Below, piece by piece: positions 42,283-51,655 of a stretch of 64,000 nucleotides of DNA. The notes beneath the pieces were generated by a model that had not been told where the DNA came from, ran no database searches, and worked only from the letters and a program-made list of their open reading frames with translations. This DNA comes from Pseudomonas asiatica (GTDB taxonomy: Bacteria > Pseudomonadota > Gammaproteobacteria > Pseudomonadales > Pseudomonadaceae): NCBI RefSeq assembly GCF_009932335.1, contig NZ_BLJF01000001.1:2728001-2792000 (forward strand), in the 5' to 3' direction. How positions within the stretch are numbered: the stretch's first letter is position 1; every line of letters starts with the position of its first letter. The translations under genes were made by a program, and so were the position numbers.

Positions 42283-43308
42283 ATGCTGTTGAGCAAACGT
42301 GTAACCGCAGTGCTGTCCGCCAGCCTGCTGACCCTGGCATGTCAGGCTGCCCAGGCCGCCGACAGCCTGAACTTCGTCAGCTGGGGCGGTACCACCCAGG
42401 ACGCCCAGAAAGAAGCGTGGGCCGTACCTTTCACCAAAGCCACCGACATCAAAGTCGTCCAGGACGGCCCCACCGACTATGGCAAGCTCAAGGCCATGGT
42501 CGAAAGCGGCAACGTGCAGTGGGACGTGGTCGACGTCGAAGCCGACTTCGCCCTGCGTGCCGCCAGCGAAGGCCTGCTCGAACCCCTCGATTTCACCCAG
42601 ATCAAGCGCGACAAGATCGACCCGCGCTTCGTCTCCGACCATGGCGTCGGCTCGTTCTTCTTCTCCTTCGTGCTCGGCTACAACGAAGGCAAGCTAGGTG
42701 CCAACAAACCGGTGGACTGGACCGCCCTGTTCGATACCAAGACCTACCCCGGCAAGCGCGCCCTGTACAAATGGCCCAGCCCAGGCGTACTGGAACTGGC
42801 CCTGCTGGCTGACGGCGTAGCCCCCGACAAGCTGTACCCGCTGGACCTGGACCGCGCCTTCAAGAAGCTCGACACCATCAAGAAAGACATCGTCTGGTGG
42901 GGCGGTGGCGCCCAGTCGCAGCAACTGCTGGCCTCGGGTGAAGCCTCGCTCGGCCAGTTCTGGAACGGCCGCGTCTATGCCCTGCAGCAAGACGGTGCAC
43001 CGGTGGGCGTGAGCTGGAAGCAGAACCTGGTCATGGCCGACTTCCTGGTCATCCCCAAAGGTGCCAAGAACAAGGACGCGGCCATGAAGTTCCTGGCCAA
43101 CGCCAGCAGCGCCGAAGGCCAGGCCGAGTTCGCCAACAAGACCGCCTACGCGCCGGTGAACGTCGACAGCGTGGCCAAGCTGGACAAAGACCTTGCGCAG
43201 AACCTGCCGACCGCCTACGCCCAGGACCAGGTCACCCTCGACTTCGCCTACTGGGCCAAGAACGGCCAGGCCATCGCAGCCCGCTGGAATGAGTGGTTGG
43301 TCAAATGA
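42283..43308 (+). CDS. ABC transporter substrate-binding protein, polyamine type
   Basis: A 341-residue periplasmic binding protein of the PotD/extracellular family 1 type. Signal peptide residues 1-25 (ending AQAAD). Seen: LNFVSWGGTTQDAQKEAWAV, DVVDVEADFALRAASEG, FVLGYNEGKLG and IVWWGGGAQSQQLLASGEAS. Homologues bind spermidine, putrescine or other cationic or opine-like compounds. The ligand here is not certain. It starts a four-gene operon, with the next gene overlapping its stop (ATGA). Confidence 0.88.
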   Translation: MLLSKRVTAVLSASLLTLACQAAQAADSLNFVSWGGTTQDAQKEAWAVPFTKATDIKVVQDGPTDYGKLKAMVESGNVQWDVVDVEADFALRAASEGLLEPLDFTQIKRDKIDPRFVSDHGVGSFFFSFVLGYNEGKLGANKPVDWTALFDTKTYPGKRALYKWPSPGVLELALLADGVAPDKLYPLDLDRAFKKLDTIKKDIVWWGGGAQSQQLLASGEASLGQFWNGRVYALQQDGAPVGVSWKQNLVMADFLVIPKGAKNKDAAMKFLANASSAEGQAEFANKTAYAPVNVDSVAKLDKDLAQNLPTAYAQDQVTLDFAYWAKNGQAIAARWNEWLVK

Positions 43309-44222
43309 AAGTCGCCATCAACGCCCTGCATAACGCGCAAGGTGCCCCCACGGGCACCGGCGCCCCGGGAACGGCCCCCCGCCGCGTCAGCCTGAGCCAG
43401 CGCTGGAAAGGCAGCCGCAATCTGCTGCCGGCGCTACTGTTCCTTGGCCTGTTCTTCTTCGCCCCGCTCGCCGGCCTGTTGCTGCGCGGTGTGCTGGAGC
43501 CGACGCCGGGCCTGGGCAACTACGAGCAGCTGTTCGCCAACTCGGCCTATGCGCGGGTGCTTTTCAACACCTTCTCGGTGGCCGGCGTGGTCACCCTGAT
43601 CAGCGTGCTGCTGGGCTTCCCGCTGGCCTGGGCAATTACCCTGGTGCCCAAGGGCTGGGGCCGCTGGTTGCTGAACATCGTGCTGCTGTCGATGTGGACC
43701 AGCCTGCTGGCGCGCACCTACTCGTGGCTGGTGCTGCTGCAGAGCTCGGGGGTGATCAACAAGGCGTTGATGGCCATGGGTATCATCGATGCCCCGCTGG
43801 AAATGGTGCACAACCTGACCGGCGTGGTGATCGGCATGAGCTACATCATGATCCCGTTCATCGTGCTGCCGCTGCAGGCGACCATGCACGCCATCGACCC
43901 GATGGTGCTGCAGGCCGGCTCGATCTGTGGCGCCAGCCCGTGGACCAATTTCTGGAAAGTGTTCCTGCCGCTGTGCCGCTCGGGGCTGTTCTCCGGGGCA
44001 CTGATGGTGTTCGTGATGTCGCTCGGTTACTACGTCACCCCGGCCCTGCTGGGCGGTGCACAGAACATGATGCTGCCCGAGTTCATCATCCAGCAGGTGC
44101 AGTCGTTCCTCAACTGGGGCCTGGCCAGCGCCGCCGCCGCACTGCTGGTGGTGATCACCCTGGTGCTCTTCTACCTGTACCTGAAGCTGCAGCCGGAATC
44201 CCCGGTTGGCAACGCGAGGTAA
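43305..44222 (+). CDS. ABC transporter permease (PotB-like)
   Basis: A 305-residue inner-membrane permease with six predicted membrane helices after a polar N-terminal tail. The binding-protein-dependent transport motif (EAA loop) appears as LQAGSICGASPWTNFWKVFLP. SYIMIPFIVLPLQATM is typical of PotB/PotH proteins. The ATG at 43305 overlaps the preceding stop. It pairs with the permease at 44229. Confidence 0.9.
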   Translation: MKVAINALHNAQGAPTGTGAPGTAPRRVSLSQRWKGSRNLLPALLFLGLFFFAPLAGLLLRGVLEPTPGLGNYEQLFANSAYARVLFNTFSVAGVVTLISVLLGFPLAWAITLVPKGWGRWLLNIVLLSMWTSLLARTYSWLVLLQSSGVINKALMAMGIIDAPLEMVHNLTGVVIGMSYIMIPFIVLPLQATMHAIDPMVLQAGSICGASPWTNFWKVFLPLCRSGLFSGALMVFVMSLGYYVTPALLGGAQNMMLPEFIIQQVQSFLNWGLASAAAALLVVITLVLFYLYLKLQPESPVGNAR

Positions 44223-44228
44223 ACCGCC

Positions 44229-45038
44229 ATGCTCCTGTCTCCCAATGCCATGGGCCGCCCGCTGCGTACGGGCCTGTACCTGACCACCGGGGTCATCGCG
44301 GCCTTCCTGCTGCTGCCGGTGGTGTTCATCGTGTTGCTGTCGTTCGGCTCGTCGCAGTGGCTGGTGTTCCCGCCGCCGGGCTGGACCTTCAAGTGGTACG
44401 GCCAGTTCTTCTCCAACCCGGAGTGGATGGACGCCGCGCTGGCCAGCCTGAAGGTGGCCGTGCTGACCACCATCGCCGCCGTGCTGCTCGGCCTGCCCAC
44501 CGCGTTTGCCCTGGTGCGTGGCCGCTTCCCGGGCCGCGAGCTGCTGTACGGGCTGTTCACCATGCCGATGATCGTGCCACTGGTGATCATTGCCGTGGCG
44601 GTGTACGCGCTGTTCCTCAAGCTCGGCTACACCGGCACGCTGTTCGCCTTCGTGGTCAGCCACGTGATCGTCGCCCTGCCCTTCACCATTATCTCGATCA
44701 TCAATTCGCTGAAGCTGTTCGACCAATCCATCGAGGATGCCGCGGTGATCTGCGGCGCCTCGCGCCTGCAGGCGATCTTCAAGGTGACCTTCCCGGCGAT
44801 TCGCCCGGGGATGATCGCCGGCGGCCTGTTCGCCTTCCTGGTGTCGTGGGATGAAGTGGTGCTGAGCGTGATGATGGCCAGCCCCGACCTGCAGACCTTG
44901 CCGGTGAAGATGTGGACCACCCTGCGCCAGGACCTCAGCCCGGTCATCGCCGTGGCCTCGACCCTGCTGATCGGCCTGTCGCTGCTTGTCATGTTCATTG
45001 CCGCCGCCTTGCGCCGGCGCACCGAAGCCAACGCCTGA
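44229..45038 (+). CDS. ABC transporter permease (PotC-like)
   Basis: A 269-residue permease with six membrane helices. PotC/PotI features: VIVLLSFGSSQWLVFPPPG-like start (seen as FIVLLSFGSSQ and WTFKWYGQFF), VALPFTIISIINSLKLFD, and the EAA loop DAAVICGASRLQAIFKVTFP. It stands 6 bp after the first permease and 19 bp before the ATPase gene. Confidence 0.9.
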   Translation: MLLSPNAMGRPLRTGLYLTTGVIAAFLLLPVVFIVLLSFGSSQWLVFPPPGWTFKWYGQFFSNPEWMDAALASLKVAVLTTIAAVLLGLPTAFALVRGRFPGRELLYGLFTMPMIVPLVIIAVAVYALFLKLGYTGTLFAFVVSHVIVALPFTIISIINSLKLFDQSIEDAAVICGASRLQAIFKVTFPAIRPGMIAGGLFAFLVSWDEVVLSVMMASPDLQTLPVKMWTTLRQDLSPVIAVASTLLIGLSLLVMFIAAALRRRTEANA

Positions 45039-45057
45039 GCGCGCGGAGAAAACAACA

Positions 45058-46206
45058 ATGAGTGCAGTGATCAAAGACAACGCGCACGGCAAGACCCTGG
45101 TCAGCCTGCGCGGCCTGAACAAGCACTACGGCGACTTCACCGCCGTGGACAACCTCGACCTGGAAATCCAGGACGGCGAGTTCCTGACCTTCCTCGGTTC
45201 CAGCGGCTCGGGCAAGTCCACCACCCTGTCGATGCTGGCAGGCTTCGAAACGCCGAGCAGCGGCGAGATCCTGGTCGATGGCCAGTCACTGGTCAACGTG
45301 CCGCCGCACAAGCGTGACATCGGCATGGTGTTCCAGCGCTATTCGCTGTTCCCGCACCTGAACGTGCGCGACAACATCGGCTTTCCGCTGGCCATTCGCA
45401 AGCTTAGTGCCAGCGAAACCAGCAAGCGCGTCGATGCCATGCTCAAGCTGGTGCAGCTGGAGAAGTTCGCCCACCGCAAGCCGTCGCAGATGTCCGGTGG
45501 CCAGCAGCAGCGCGTGGCTATCGCCCGGGCGCTGGTGTACGAACCGCGCATCCTGCTGATGGACGAACCGCTCGGCGCGCTGGACAAGAAGCTGCGCGAA
45601 GACCTGCAGGACGAACTGCGCCAGTTGCACCGGCGCCTGGGCATCACCATCGTCTACGTCACCCACGACCAGGAAGAAGCCATGCGCCTGTCCCAGCGCA
45701 TCGCCATCTTCAGCCATGGCAAGATCGTCGGCCTGGGCACCGGTTACGACCTGTACCAGAACCCGCCGAATGCCTTCGTCGCCTCGTTCCTGGGCAACTC
45801 CAACTTCCTGCGGATCAAGGCCAGCAGCAATGGCGCGGGCAGCTTCGAGGGCCAGCCGGTGGCCATCCGCCTGACCCCGGGCCTGGCCGCCTCGCAGGAT
45901 GCACTGATCATGGTGCGCCCGGAAAAGGCCCTGGCCCTGACCGCCGAACAAGCCGCGCGCGAGCCGCTGCCGGCGGGCTGGAACGAGGTCAGTGCCAAGG
46001 TTGGTGAAGTGCTGTTCCTGGGCGAGAGCCAGACCTGCCATGTGGTGACAGCGGGCGGTACCGAGCTGACGGTAAAGGCGTTGTCGGCGGCGGGCATGCC
46101 GATGCAGCCGGGGGATACCGTGAAGGTGCGCTGGGCGGTGGCGGATGCGTGCATCTATACCGAGTGGGCAGAAAGTGACCTGAGCAAGTCTGCCGGGGCG
46201 CATTGA
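45058..46206 (+). CDS. ABC transporter ATPase (PotA-like)
   Basis: A 382-residue ATPase. Walker A GSSGSGKST (about 45-53), Q-loop VFQRYSLFPHL, signature MSGGQQQRVAIARAL, Walker B ILLMDEPLGALD, H-loop VTHDQEEAM, then a C-terminal TOBE domain (about 290-375). Gln is followed by Arg-Tyr-Ser in place of the usual Asn-Tyr-Ala. It completes the polyamine-type transporter operon. A REP pair follows. Confidence 0.92.
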   Translation: MSAVIKDNAHGKTLVSLRGLNKHYGDFTAVDNLDLEIQDGEFLTFLGSSGSGKSTTLSMLAGFETPSSGEILVDGQSLVNVPPHKRDIGMVFQRYSLFPHLNVRDNIGFPLAIRKLSASETSKRVDAMLKLVQLEKFAHRKPSQMSGGQQQRVAIARALVYEPRILLMDEPLGALDKKLREDLQDELRQLHRRLGITIVYVTHDQEEAMRLSQRIAIFSHGKIVGLGTGYDLYQNPPNAFVASFLGNSNFLRIKASSNGAGSFEGQPVAIRLTPGLAASQDALIMVRPEKALALTAEQAAREPLPAGWNEVSAKVGEVLFLGESQTCHVVTAGGTELTVKALSAAGMPMQPGDTVKVRWAVADACIYTEWAESDLSKSAGAH

Positions 46207-46212
46207 TACCGC

Positions 46213-46333
46213 TGGGGCCGCTTTGCGGCCCTTTCGCCGGCAAGCCAGCTCCCACAGGTACAGCGCAGATTTCAGGATTGGCACGGCCCCTGTGGGAGCT
46301 GGCTTGCCGGCGATGGGCTGCACAGCAGCCCCA
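46213..46333. repeat. REP inverted pair (gccggcaagccagctcccacag type)
   Basis: GCCGGCAAGCCAGCTCCCAC (from about 46238) and inverted GTGGGAGCTGGCTTGCCGGC (from about 46292) with flanking GGGGCCGC and GGGCTGCACAGCAGCCCC arms. It lies after the ABC operon. Confidence 0.85.
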
Positions 46334-46445
46334 TTAACGCGAACTTACAAGCATCAGGCAAAGCCCACTGCCCCATGGACTGTCACATTATCATCACGCC
46401 ACTGTCGTAATCTGCCGGCCATCTCTATGCCATAGGCCTTCCGGC

Positions 46446-47753
46446 ATGCCCCGCCTGCTTGTCTTGCTGCTCACCCTGCTACCGCTGGCGACCCTGGCCG
46501 AGCCCGCTCACCTGCGCGTCCAAGGCTCCAACACCATCGGCGCGGCCTTGCTGCCGGCGCTGGTGCAAGGGCAATTGCGCGCGCAGCAAGCTACCGCCAT
46601 CGAACAATACCCGGGCAAGCTGGCCAACGAGACTGTCATCACCGCTCGCGATACGCGTGGCCAGCCTTTGCGCATCGACATCGCCGCACACGGTTCCAGC
46701 ACCGGCTTCGTCGCCCTGGGCCATGGCGAGGCCGACCTGGCCGCCGCGTCGCGACCTGTCAACGACAACGAAGCAAGCCAACTGCAGGCTTTGGGCGACC
46801 TGCGCGCCGCTGCCGCCGAACAAGTCATCGGCCTGGATGGCGTCGCGGTCATCGTTCACCCCGACAACCCGCTGCCACAGCTCACCACGGGGCAACTGGC
46901 ACAGATCTTTGCCGGGCAGATCCAGCGCTGGGAGCAATTGGGTGTTGCCGGCGGGGCCATCCACCTGTACGCCCGTGACGACCGCTCCGGCACCTTTGAG
47001 ACCTTCAAGGCCCTCGTGCTGGAACCCCAGCAAAGCGAACTTTCAGCCCAGGCCCAACGTTTCGAGTCCAGCGACGAGCTGGCCGCGCGAGTGAGCACCG
47101 ACCGCCAGGCCATCGGTTTCAGCAGCCTGGCGGCGGTGCATGGGGCCAAGGTGCTGGCGGTGGCCGAAGGTGACGCGCCGGCCATGCTACCGGAGCGTGC
47201 ACTGGTGGCCAGCGAGGACTACCCGCTATCGCGGCGCCTGTATTTCTATCTGCCGGCCAACCCCAAGCCCCAGGCCAAGGCCCTGGCCGATTTCGCTCAG
47301 AGCCCGGCGGGCCAGGCGATCGTCGCCCAGCAGGGTTTCGTTTCGCAGCAGATCAAGGCCCAATCTGTAGCACCCCAGGCCGACATGCCGCCGCGCTATC
47401 GCACCCTGGCCCAGCAGGCACAGCGGTTGAGCGTTAACTTCCGCTTTCAGGAAGGCAGCGCCAGCCTCGACAACAAGGCCCTGCGCGATGTCCAGCGCGT
47501 TGCCGACTACCTGCGCCAAGCGGGCAAGTTGCAGCGCAAGGCGGTGCTGGTGGGCTTTGGCGACCCCAAGGAAACACCCGGTCGCGCCGCCCTACTGTCC
47601 CGCCTAAGGGCCCAGGCGGTGCGCCGCGAGCTGGCGCGCGATGGCGTGGAGGTGCTGGAGGTGACCGGGATGGGAGATGAATTGCCAGTGGCAGGGAACG
47701 AACTGGAGCAAGGGCGACTGCGCAATCGCCGGGTGGAAGTGTGGGTGCATTGA
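46446..47753 (+). CDS. PstS-like phosphate-binding domain fused to OmpA domain
   Basis: A 435-residue exported protein. Signal peptide residues 1-18 (ending ATLAE). The middle (about 20-300) is a PstS-type binding fold: LRVQGSNTIGAALLPAL, AHGSSTGFVALGHGEADLAAASRPV, and YARDDRSGTFETFKALVL. The C-terminus (about 330-435) is an OmpA/MotB domain (LSVNFRFQEGSASLDNKAL, VLVGFGDPKE, NRRVEVWVH) that would bind peptidoglycan. This tethers a ligand-binding domain to the wall. Phosphate itself is not proven as ligand. Confidence 0.88.
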   Translation: MPRLLVLLLTLLPLATLAEPAHLRVQGSNTIGAALLPALVQGQLRAQQATAIEQYPGKLANETVITARDTRGQPLRIDIAAHGSSTGFVALGHGEADLAAASRPVNDNEASQLQALGDLRAAAAEQVIGLDGVAVIVHPDNPLPQLTTGQLAQIFAGQIQRWEQLGVAGGAIHLYARDDRSGTFETFKALVLEPQQSELSAQAQRFESSDELAARVSTDRQAIGFSSLAAVHGAKVLAVAEGDAPAMLPERALVASEDYPLSRRLYFYLPANPKPQAKALADFAQSPAGQAIVAQQGFVSQQIKAQSVAPQADMPPRYRTLAQQAQRLSVNFRFQEGSASLDNKALRDVQRVADYLRQAGKLQRKAVLVGFGDPKETPGRAALLSRLRAQAVRRELARDGVEVLEVTGMGDELPVAGNELEQGRLRNRRVEVWVH

Positions 47754-47773
47754 TCTGAAAGCAGCACACATCC

Positions 47774-47869
47774 CTGTAGGAGCAGCCTTGTGCTGCGAAG
47801 AGGCCAGTATGGCCAACACATTTGTGCAAGGTTGACCGGCCTCTTCGCAGCACAAGGCTGCTCCTACAA
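47774..47869. repeat. REP inverted pair (gcagccttgtgctgcgaagagg type)
   Basis: CTGTAGGAGCAGCCTTGTGC from 47774 and AGCACAAGGCTGCTCCTACA ending 47868. Same subtype as 20596 and 37312. Confidence 0.87.
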
Positions 47870-48045
47870 GAAGCGTGCTTAAGTGTGTGCCGTGCTTGGC
47901 AAAGAAATGTAACAGCTCCCCATTCGGCATCACCGGCAAACGGGTCTAGGCTCAAGCCCATGTGATACCGGGCCCCTCTGACGGCTGCCAGGCCGCCATG
48001 TCGGATCACTGTTGCCATGCAACGTCGACATTCAAGGAGGGGCTC

Positions 48046-49110
48046 ATGACAGCTCTACACACATTCCTCACCACCCCGTTCCTCGGCACCAGCACCTGGT
48101 TGTGGCTGGTGTTCATGGCCATCGTCATCGGTTTGCTGGTACTCGATCTCGGCGTGCTGCACCGCCACGACCGGGAAATCGAAATGCGCGAGAGCCTGCT
48201 GCTGTATTCGGGCTATTTCAGCGTCGGCGTGCTGTTCGGCGTCGGTGTCTGGTACCAGTTGGGCGCGCAGTCGGCGCTGGAGTTCTACACCGGGTTCCTG
48301 GTCGAGCAGTCGCTGTCGATGGACAACGTGTTCGTCATGGCGATGATCTTCAGCTATTTCGCCATCCCCCGCCGCTACCAGCACCGCGTGCTGTTCTGGG
48401 GCATCCTCGGGGTGGTGTTCCTGCGGGCGATCATGATCGGCGTGGGCGCGGCGCTGGTGCAGAACTTCGCCTGGGTACTGTATATCTTCGGTGCCTTCCT
48501 GCTGTTTACCGGGGTGAAGATGGCGCTGTCGAAGGAAGATAGCCGCCCCGACCTGGCCAACAACCCGATCCTCAAGTTCGTGCGTCGGCACATGCGGGTC
48601 ACCGAGCAGATCCACGGCTCGCACTTCTTCGTGCAGCAGACCCCGCCCGGGCAGCACAAGGCGCTACGCCATGCCACCCCGCTGTTCATGGCGCTGGTGC
48701 TGATCGAACTGGCCGACCTGGTGTTCGCCGTCGACAGCGTCCCGGCAATCTTCGCCATCACCCAGGACCCGTTCATCGTCTACACCTCCAACATCTTCGC
48801 CATCCTCGGCTTGCGCTCGTTGTATTTTGCGCTGGCGGCGCTGATGCACCGGTTCGTTTACCTCAAGTACGCGCTCGCGCTGGTGCTGATCTTCATTGGC
48901 TGCAAGATCTTCTACCACGGCATGGTGGGCAAGGTGCCGGCATTGCTGTCGCTGGGGGTGACGTTCGGGTTGTTGCTGGGTGGGGTGGTGGTTTCGTTGG
49001 TCAAGACGCGGGGGGAAAAGCCGGAAATCAAGAATGGTCAATCCAAGCAGCCTTCAAATGCCGATCGTACAGTCAGCGAGAAGGAGGAAGACCCGCAGAT
49101 GCGGGTCTGA
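48046..49110 (+). CDS. TerC family integral membrane protein
   Basis: A 354-residue inner-membrane protein with about nine helices. The TerC hallmarks are FVEQSLSMDNVFVMAMIFSY-like (seen as LVEQSLSMDNVFVMAMIF) and LIELADLVFAVDSVPAIFAIT, each with conserved acidic residues inside helices. The family (Alx/TerC/MneA) exports Mn2+ or gives tellurite resistance. AAGGAGG 6 nt before the ATG at 48046 decides the start. The 5' leader does not show a clear yybP-ykoY Mn riboswitch. The tail is charged and soluble. Confidence 0.9.
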   Translation: MTALHTFLTTPFLGTSTWLWLVFMAIVIGLLVLDLGVLHRHDREIEMRESLLLYSGYFSVGVLFGVGVWYQLGAQSALEFYTGFLVEQSLSMDNVFVMAMIFSYFAIPRRYQHRVLFWGILGVVFLRAIMIGVGAALVQNFAWVLYIFGAFLLFTGVKMALSKEDSRPDLANNPILKFVRRHMRVTEQIHGSHFFVQQTPPGQHKALRHATPLFMALVLIELADLVFAVDSVPAIFAITQDPFIVYTSNIFAILGLRSLYFALAALMHRFVYLKYALALVLIFIGCKIFYHGMVGKVPALLSLGVTFGLLLGGVVVSLVKTRGEKPEIKNGQSKQPSNADRTVSEKEEDPQMRV

Positions 49111-49139
49111 CCATCCAGAGGAACCAGTGAGCCTTCAAG

Positions 49140-49172
49140 GGCGTCTTCGCGGGCAAGCCCGCGAAGAGCCCG
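49140..49172. repeat. single REP-like palindrome
   Basis: TCTTCGCGGGCAAGCCCGCG followed by AAGA: a single REP hairpin between convergent terC and the acyl-CoA dehydrogenase gene, possibly a shared terminator. Confidence 0.7.
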
Positions 49173-49187
49173 GAACAAGCCGGTAAA

Positions 49188-50417
49188 TCACCGCCCGCTA
49201 CGCATCATCTCCGCCGGCACGTACTTGCCGATCTCATACTTGCCAATCGCCGCCCGGTGCACTTCATCTGGCCCGTCGGCCAGGCGCAAGGTGCGCTGCA
49301 TGGCGTACATGTAAGCCAGCGGGAAATCGCCACTCACCCCTGCCCCCCCATGAATCTGGATCGCCCGGTCGATCACCTTCAATGCCACGTTCGGCGCCAC
49401 TACCTTGATTTGCGCAATCTCGCTGCGGGCCACCTTGTTGCCGACCGTGTCCATCATGTAGGCCGCTTTCAACGTCAGCAGCCGGGCCATGTCGATCTCC
49501 ATGCGCGAGTCGGCAATCTTGTCGACGTTGCCGCCCAGACGCGCCAGTGGCCGGCCGAAGGCGGTACGCTCCACCGAGCGCTTGCACATCAGTTCCAGCG
49601 CGCGCTCGGCCATGCCGATCGAGCGCATGCAGTGGTGGATACGGCCGGGGCCAAGGCGCCCCTGGGCAATTTCGAAGCCACGGCCTTCACCCAGGATCAC
49701 GTTCTCATACGGTACCCGCACATTCTCGAAGAGCACCTCGGCGTGGCCATGGGGAGCATCGTCATAGCCGAACACCGGCAGCGGGCGGACGATCTTCACC
49801 CCAGGCGCATCGGTGGGCACCAGCACCATCGAGTGCTGCTGGTGGCGTGGCCCTTCAGGGTCGGACAGGCCCATGAAGATCATTACCTTGCAGCGCGGGT
49901 CGCAAGCGCCGGAGGTCCACCACTTGCGGCCGTTGATTACCCATTGGTCACCGTCACGCACGGCGGTGGCGGCCATGTTGGTGGCATCCGAGGAGGCCAC
50001 GTCCGGTTCGGTCATGGCGAACGCCGAACGGATCTCGCCACGCAGCAGCGGCTCCAGCCACTGGCGCTTCTGCGCTTCACTGCCATAGCGCACCAGCACT
50101 TCCATGTTGCCGGTGTCCGGCGCCGAGCAGTTGAACGGCTCCGGGCCGAGCAACGAACGACCCATGATTTCCGCCAGCGGGGCGTATTCCAGGTTGCTCA
50201 GGCCGGCACCGTATTCCGATTCGGGCAGGAACAGGTTCCACAGCCCTTCAGCGCGGGCCTTGGCCTTGAGTTCTTCCATGATCGCGGTGGGCTGCCAGCG
50301 GTCACCCTCGGCGACCTGGCGCTCGAACACCGCCTCGGCGGGGTAGACATAGGCCTCCATGAACGCGCTGACGCGCTCACGCAGTGCCTGGACCTTGGGC
50401 GAATAGGCGAAATCCAT
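49188..50417 (-). CDS. acyl-CoA dehydrogenase (ACAD11-like)
   Basis: A 409-residue FAD enzyme. Seen: [19 protein letters not shown], the [13 protein letters not shown] substrate strand, [38 protein letters not shown] and the terminal [16 protein letters not shown]. The [10 protein letters not shown] motif is typical of ACAD10/11-type dehydrogenases acting on medium or branched acyl-CoA. The start ATG 50417 has AAGG 8 nt upstream and is preferred over GTG 50432. It is divergent from a LysR gene that may control it. Confidence 0.92.
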   Translation of the reverse strand: MDFAYSPKVQALRERVSAFMEAYVYPAEAVFERQVAEGDRWQPTAIMEELKAKARAEGLWNLFLPESEYGAGLSNLEYAPLAEIMGRSLLGPEPFNCSAPDTGNMEVLVRYGSEAQKRQWLEPLLRGEIRSAFAMTEPDVASSDATNMAATAVRDGDQWVINGRKWWTSGACDPRCKVMIFMGLSDPEGPRHQQHSMVLVPTDAPGVKIVRPLPVFGYDDAPHGHAEVLFENVRVPYENVILGEGRGFEIAQGRLGPGRIHHCMRSIGMAERALELMCKRSVERTAFGRPLARLGGNVDKIADSRMEIDMARLLTLKAAYMMDTVGNKVARSEIAQIKVVAPNVALKVIDRAIQIHGGAGVSGDFPLAYMYAMQRTLRLADGPDEVHRAAIGKYEIGKYVPAEMMRSGR

Positions 50418-50514
50418 CGGGGCTACCTTCACGGTTCGGAGTACATGGGCCAGAGCCTAGAGCAGCATGGCCTCATCCACCTAGCCTATTTTCCGCGTGT
50501 ATAAACATTCATAA

Positions 50515-50529
50515 CCGATATATGATCGG
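50515..50529. promoter_or_regulatory. palindrome in the ACAD-LysR intergenic region
   Basis: CCGAT-ATATG-ATCGG, a 5-bp inverted repeat with a 5-bp AT core, lies 29 bp before the LysR start, within the 140-bp divergent gap. It fits the T-N11-A form of LysR sites only loosely. Confidence 0.4.
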
Positions 50530-50557
50530 CCAATAATTCCAACAAAGAGCGGCGCCC

Positions 50558-51484
50558 ATGAACCTCAGCAAGGTCGACCTCAACCTGTTCATCGTGTTCG
50601 ATGCGATCTACACCGAAGCCAACCTGACCCGCGCCGGGCAGATCGTGGGCATCACCCAGCCGGCAGTGTCCAACGCCCTTTCGCGGCTGCGCGAAACCTT
50701 CAATGACCCGCTGTTCGTGCGCACCGCGCAAGGCATGGTGCCAACGCCCATGGCGCAGAACATCATCGGCCCGGTGCGCAATGCCTTGGCACTGTTGCGC
50801 ACCTCGGTGCAGGAAAGCCGCATTTTCAACCCGCAACAGGCCAACAAGACTTTCCGCATCAGCATGACCGACCTGACCGAAGCGGTCATCCTGCCGCCGC
50901 TGTTCCAGCGCTTGCGCCGCCTGGCGCCGGCGGTGCTGATCGAAAGCTTTTTGTGCAAGCGCCGCGAGACCACCAAGGAACTTGCCGCCGGCCGCCTGGA
51001 CTTCGCCATCGACGCACCGTTGAACACCGACCCGCAGGTACGCCACGTCAAACTGATGCAAGACCGCTATGTCTGCGCCCTGCGCCAGGGCCACCCGCTG
51101 GCCGACAGCAAGCTGACCCTCGACAACTACCTGGGCATGACCCACATCCATATTTCCAGCCGCCGCAACGGCCTGGGCTATGTCGACCTGGCCCTGGGCA
51201 AGATGGGCGTGCAGCGCAAGGTTGCCTTGCGCTCGCAGCATTACCTTATGGCCTCGCAGGTGTTGCAGCAGACCGACATGGCGATGACCGTCCCCGAGCG
51301 CTTCGCCCGCCGCCATCAGTTGCGTTACCAGCCACTGCCGGTCGAGGTGCCTGCGCTGGAAACGCACCTGTACTGGCATGAAAGCACCGATCAGGACCCG
51401 GCCAACCGCTGGATGCGCGAGCAGATCACCGAGTTGTGCGAACGTGTGGTGGCCGAGGAAGAGAGGGCCTCGGAACCAGCCTGA
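50558..51484 (+). CDS. LysR-family transcriptional regulator
   Basis: A 308-residue regulator of the NodD/SyrM-like LysR subgroup. HTH: DLNLFIVFDAIYTEANLTRA, ITQPAVSNALSRLRETFNDPLFVR. The sensor half has FRISMTDLTEAVILPPLFQ and ESFLCKRRETTKELAAG. It stands divergent from the acyl-CoA dehydrogenase gene, a common arrangement for a LysR protein and its target. Confidence 0.92.
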   Translation: MNLSKVDLNLFIVFDAIYTEANLTRAGQIVGITQPAVSNALSRLRETFNDPLFVRTAQGMVPTPMAQNIIGPVRNALALLRTSVQESRIFNPQQANKTFRISMTDLTEAVILPPLFQRLRRLAPAVLIESFLCKRRETTKELAAGRLDFAIDAPLNTDPQVRHVKLMQDRYVCALRQGHPLADSKLTLDNYLGMTHIHISSRRNGLGYVDLALGKMGVQRKVALRSQHYLMASQVLQQTDMAMTVPERFARRHQLRYQPLPVEVPALETHLYWHESTDQDPANRWMREQITELCERVVAEEERASEPA

Positions 51485-51515
51485 ACAGAATGGCGGGATG
51501 CGGAGAAAAAAATTC

Positions 51516-51548
51516 CAAGAAAAACTTGATAGGTAGAAATTTTTCTTG
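51516..51548. other. AT-rich inverted repeat
   Basis: CAAGAAAAA (51516-51524) and TTTTTCTTG (51540-51548) are perfect complements with a 15-bp loop. It lies 32 bp after the LysR stop. It could be a weak terminator or a regulatory site for the cysteine desulfurase gene. Confidence 0.35.
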
Positions 51549-51655
51549 ATCATTTCCAGAATAGAGCCGCTGGAAGTGAAAAATATCTCCGAAGTAGCGG
51601 GTACGCTTGCTCCAACGATTGCCGATTTCACGGCGACAGACACGGACCCGCCCTC

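Noticed and set aside
43434..45122. 562-residue minus-strand ORF across the ABC permeases
   Set aside because: It is a His/Gln/Arg-rich shadow of two genuine permease genes with strong motifs and ribosome sites.
47870..48045. yybP-ykoY manganese riboswitch before terC
   Set aside because: The leader has GC-rich hairpins but not the conserved paired bulges of that riboswitch as far as can be read by eye.
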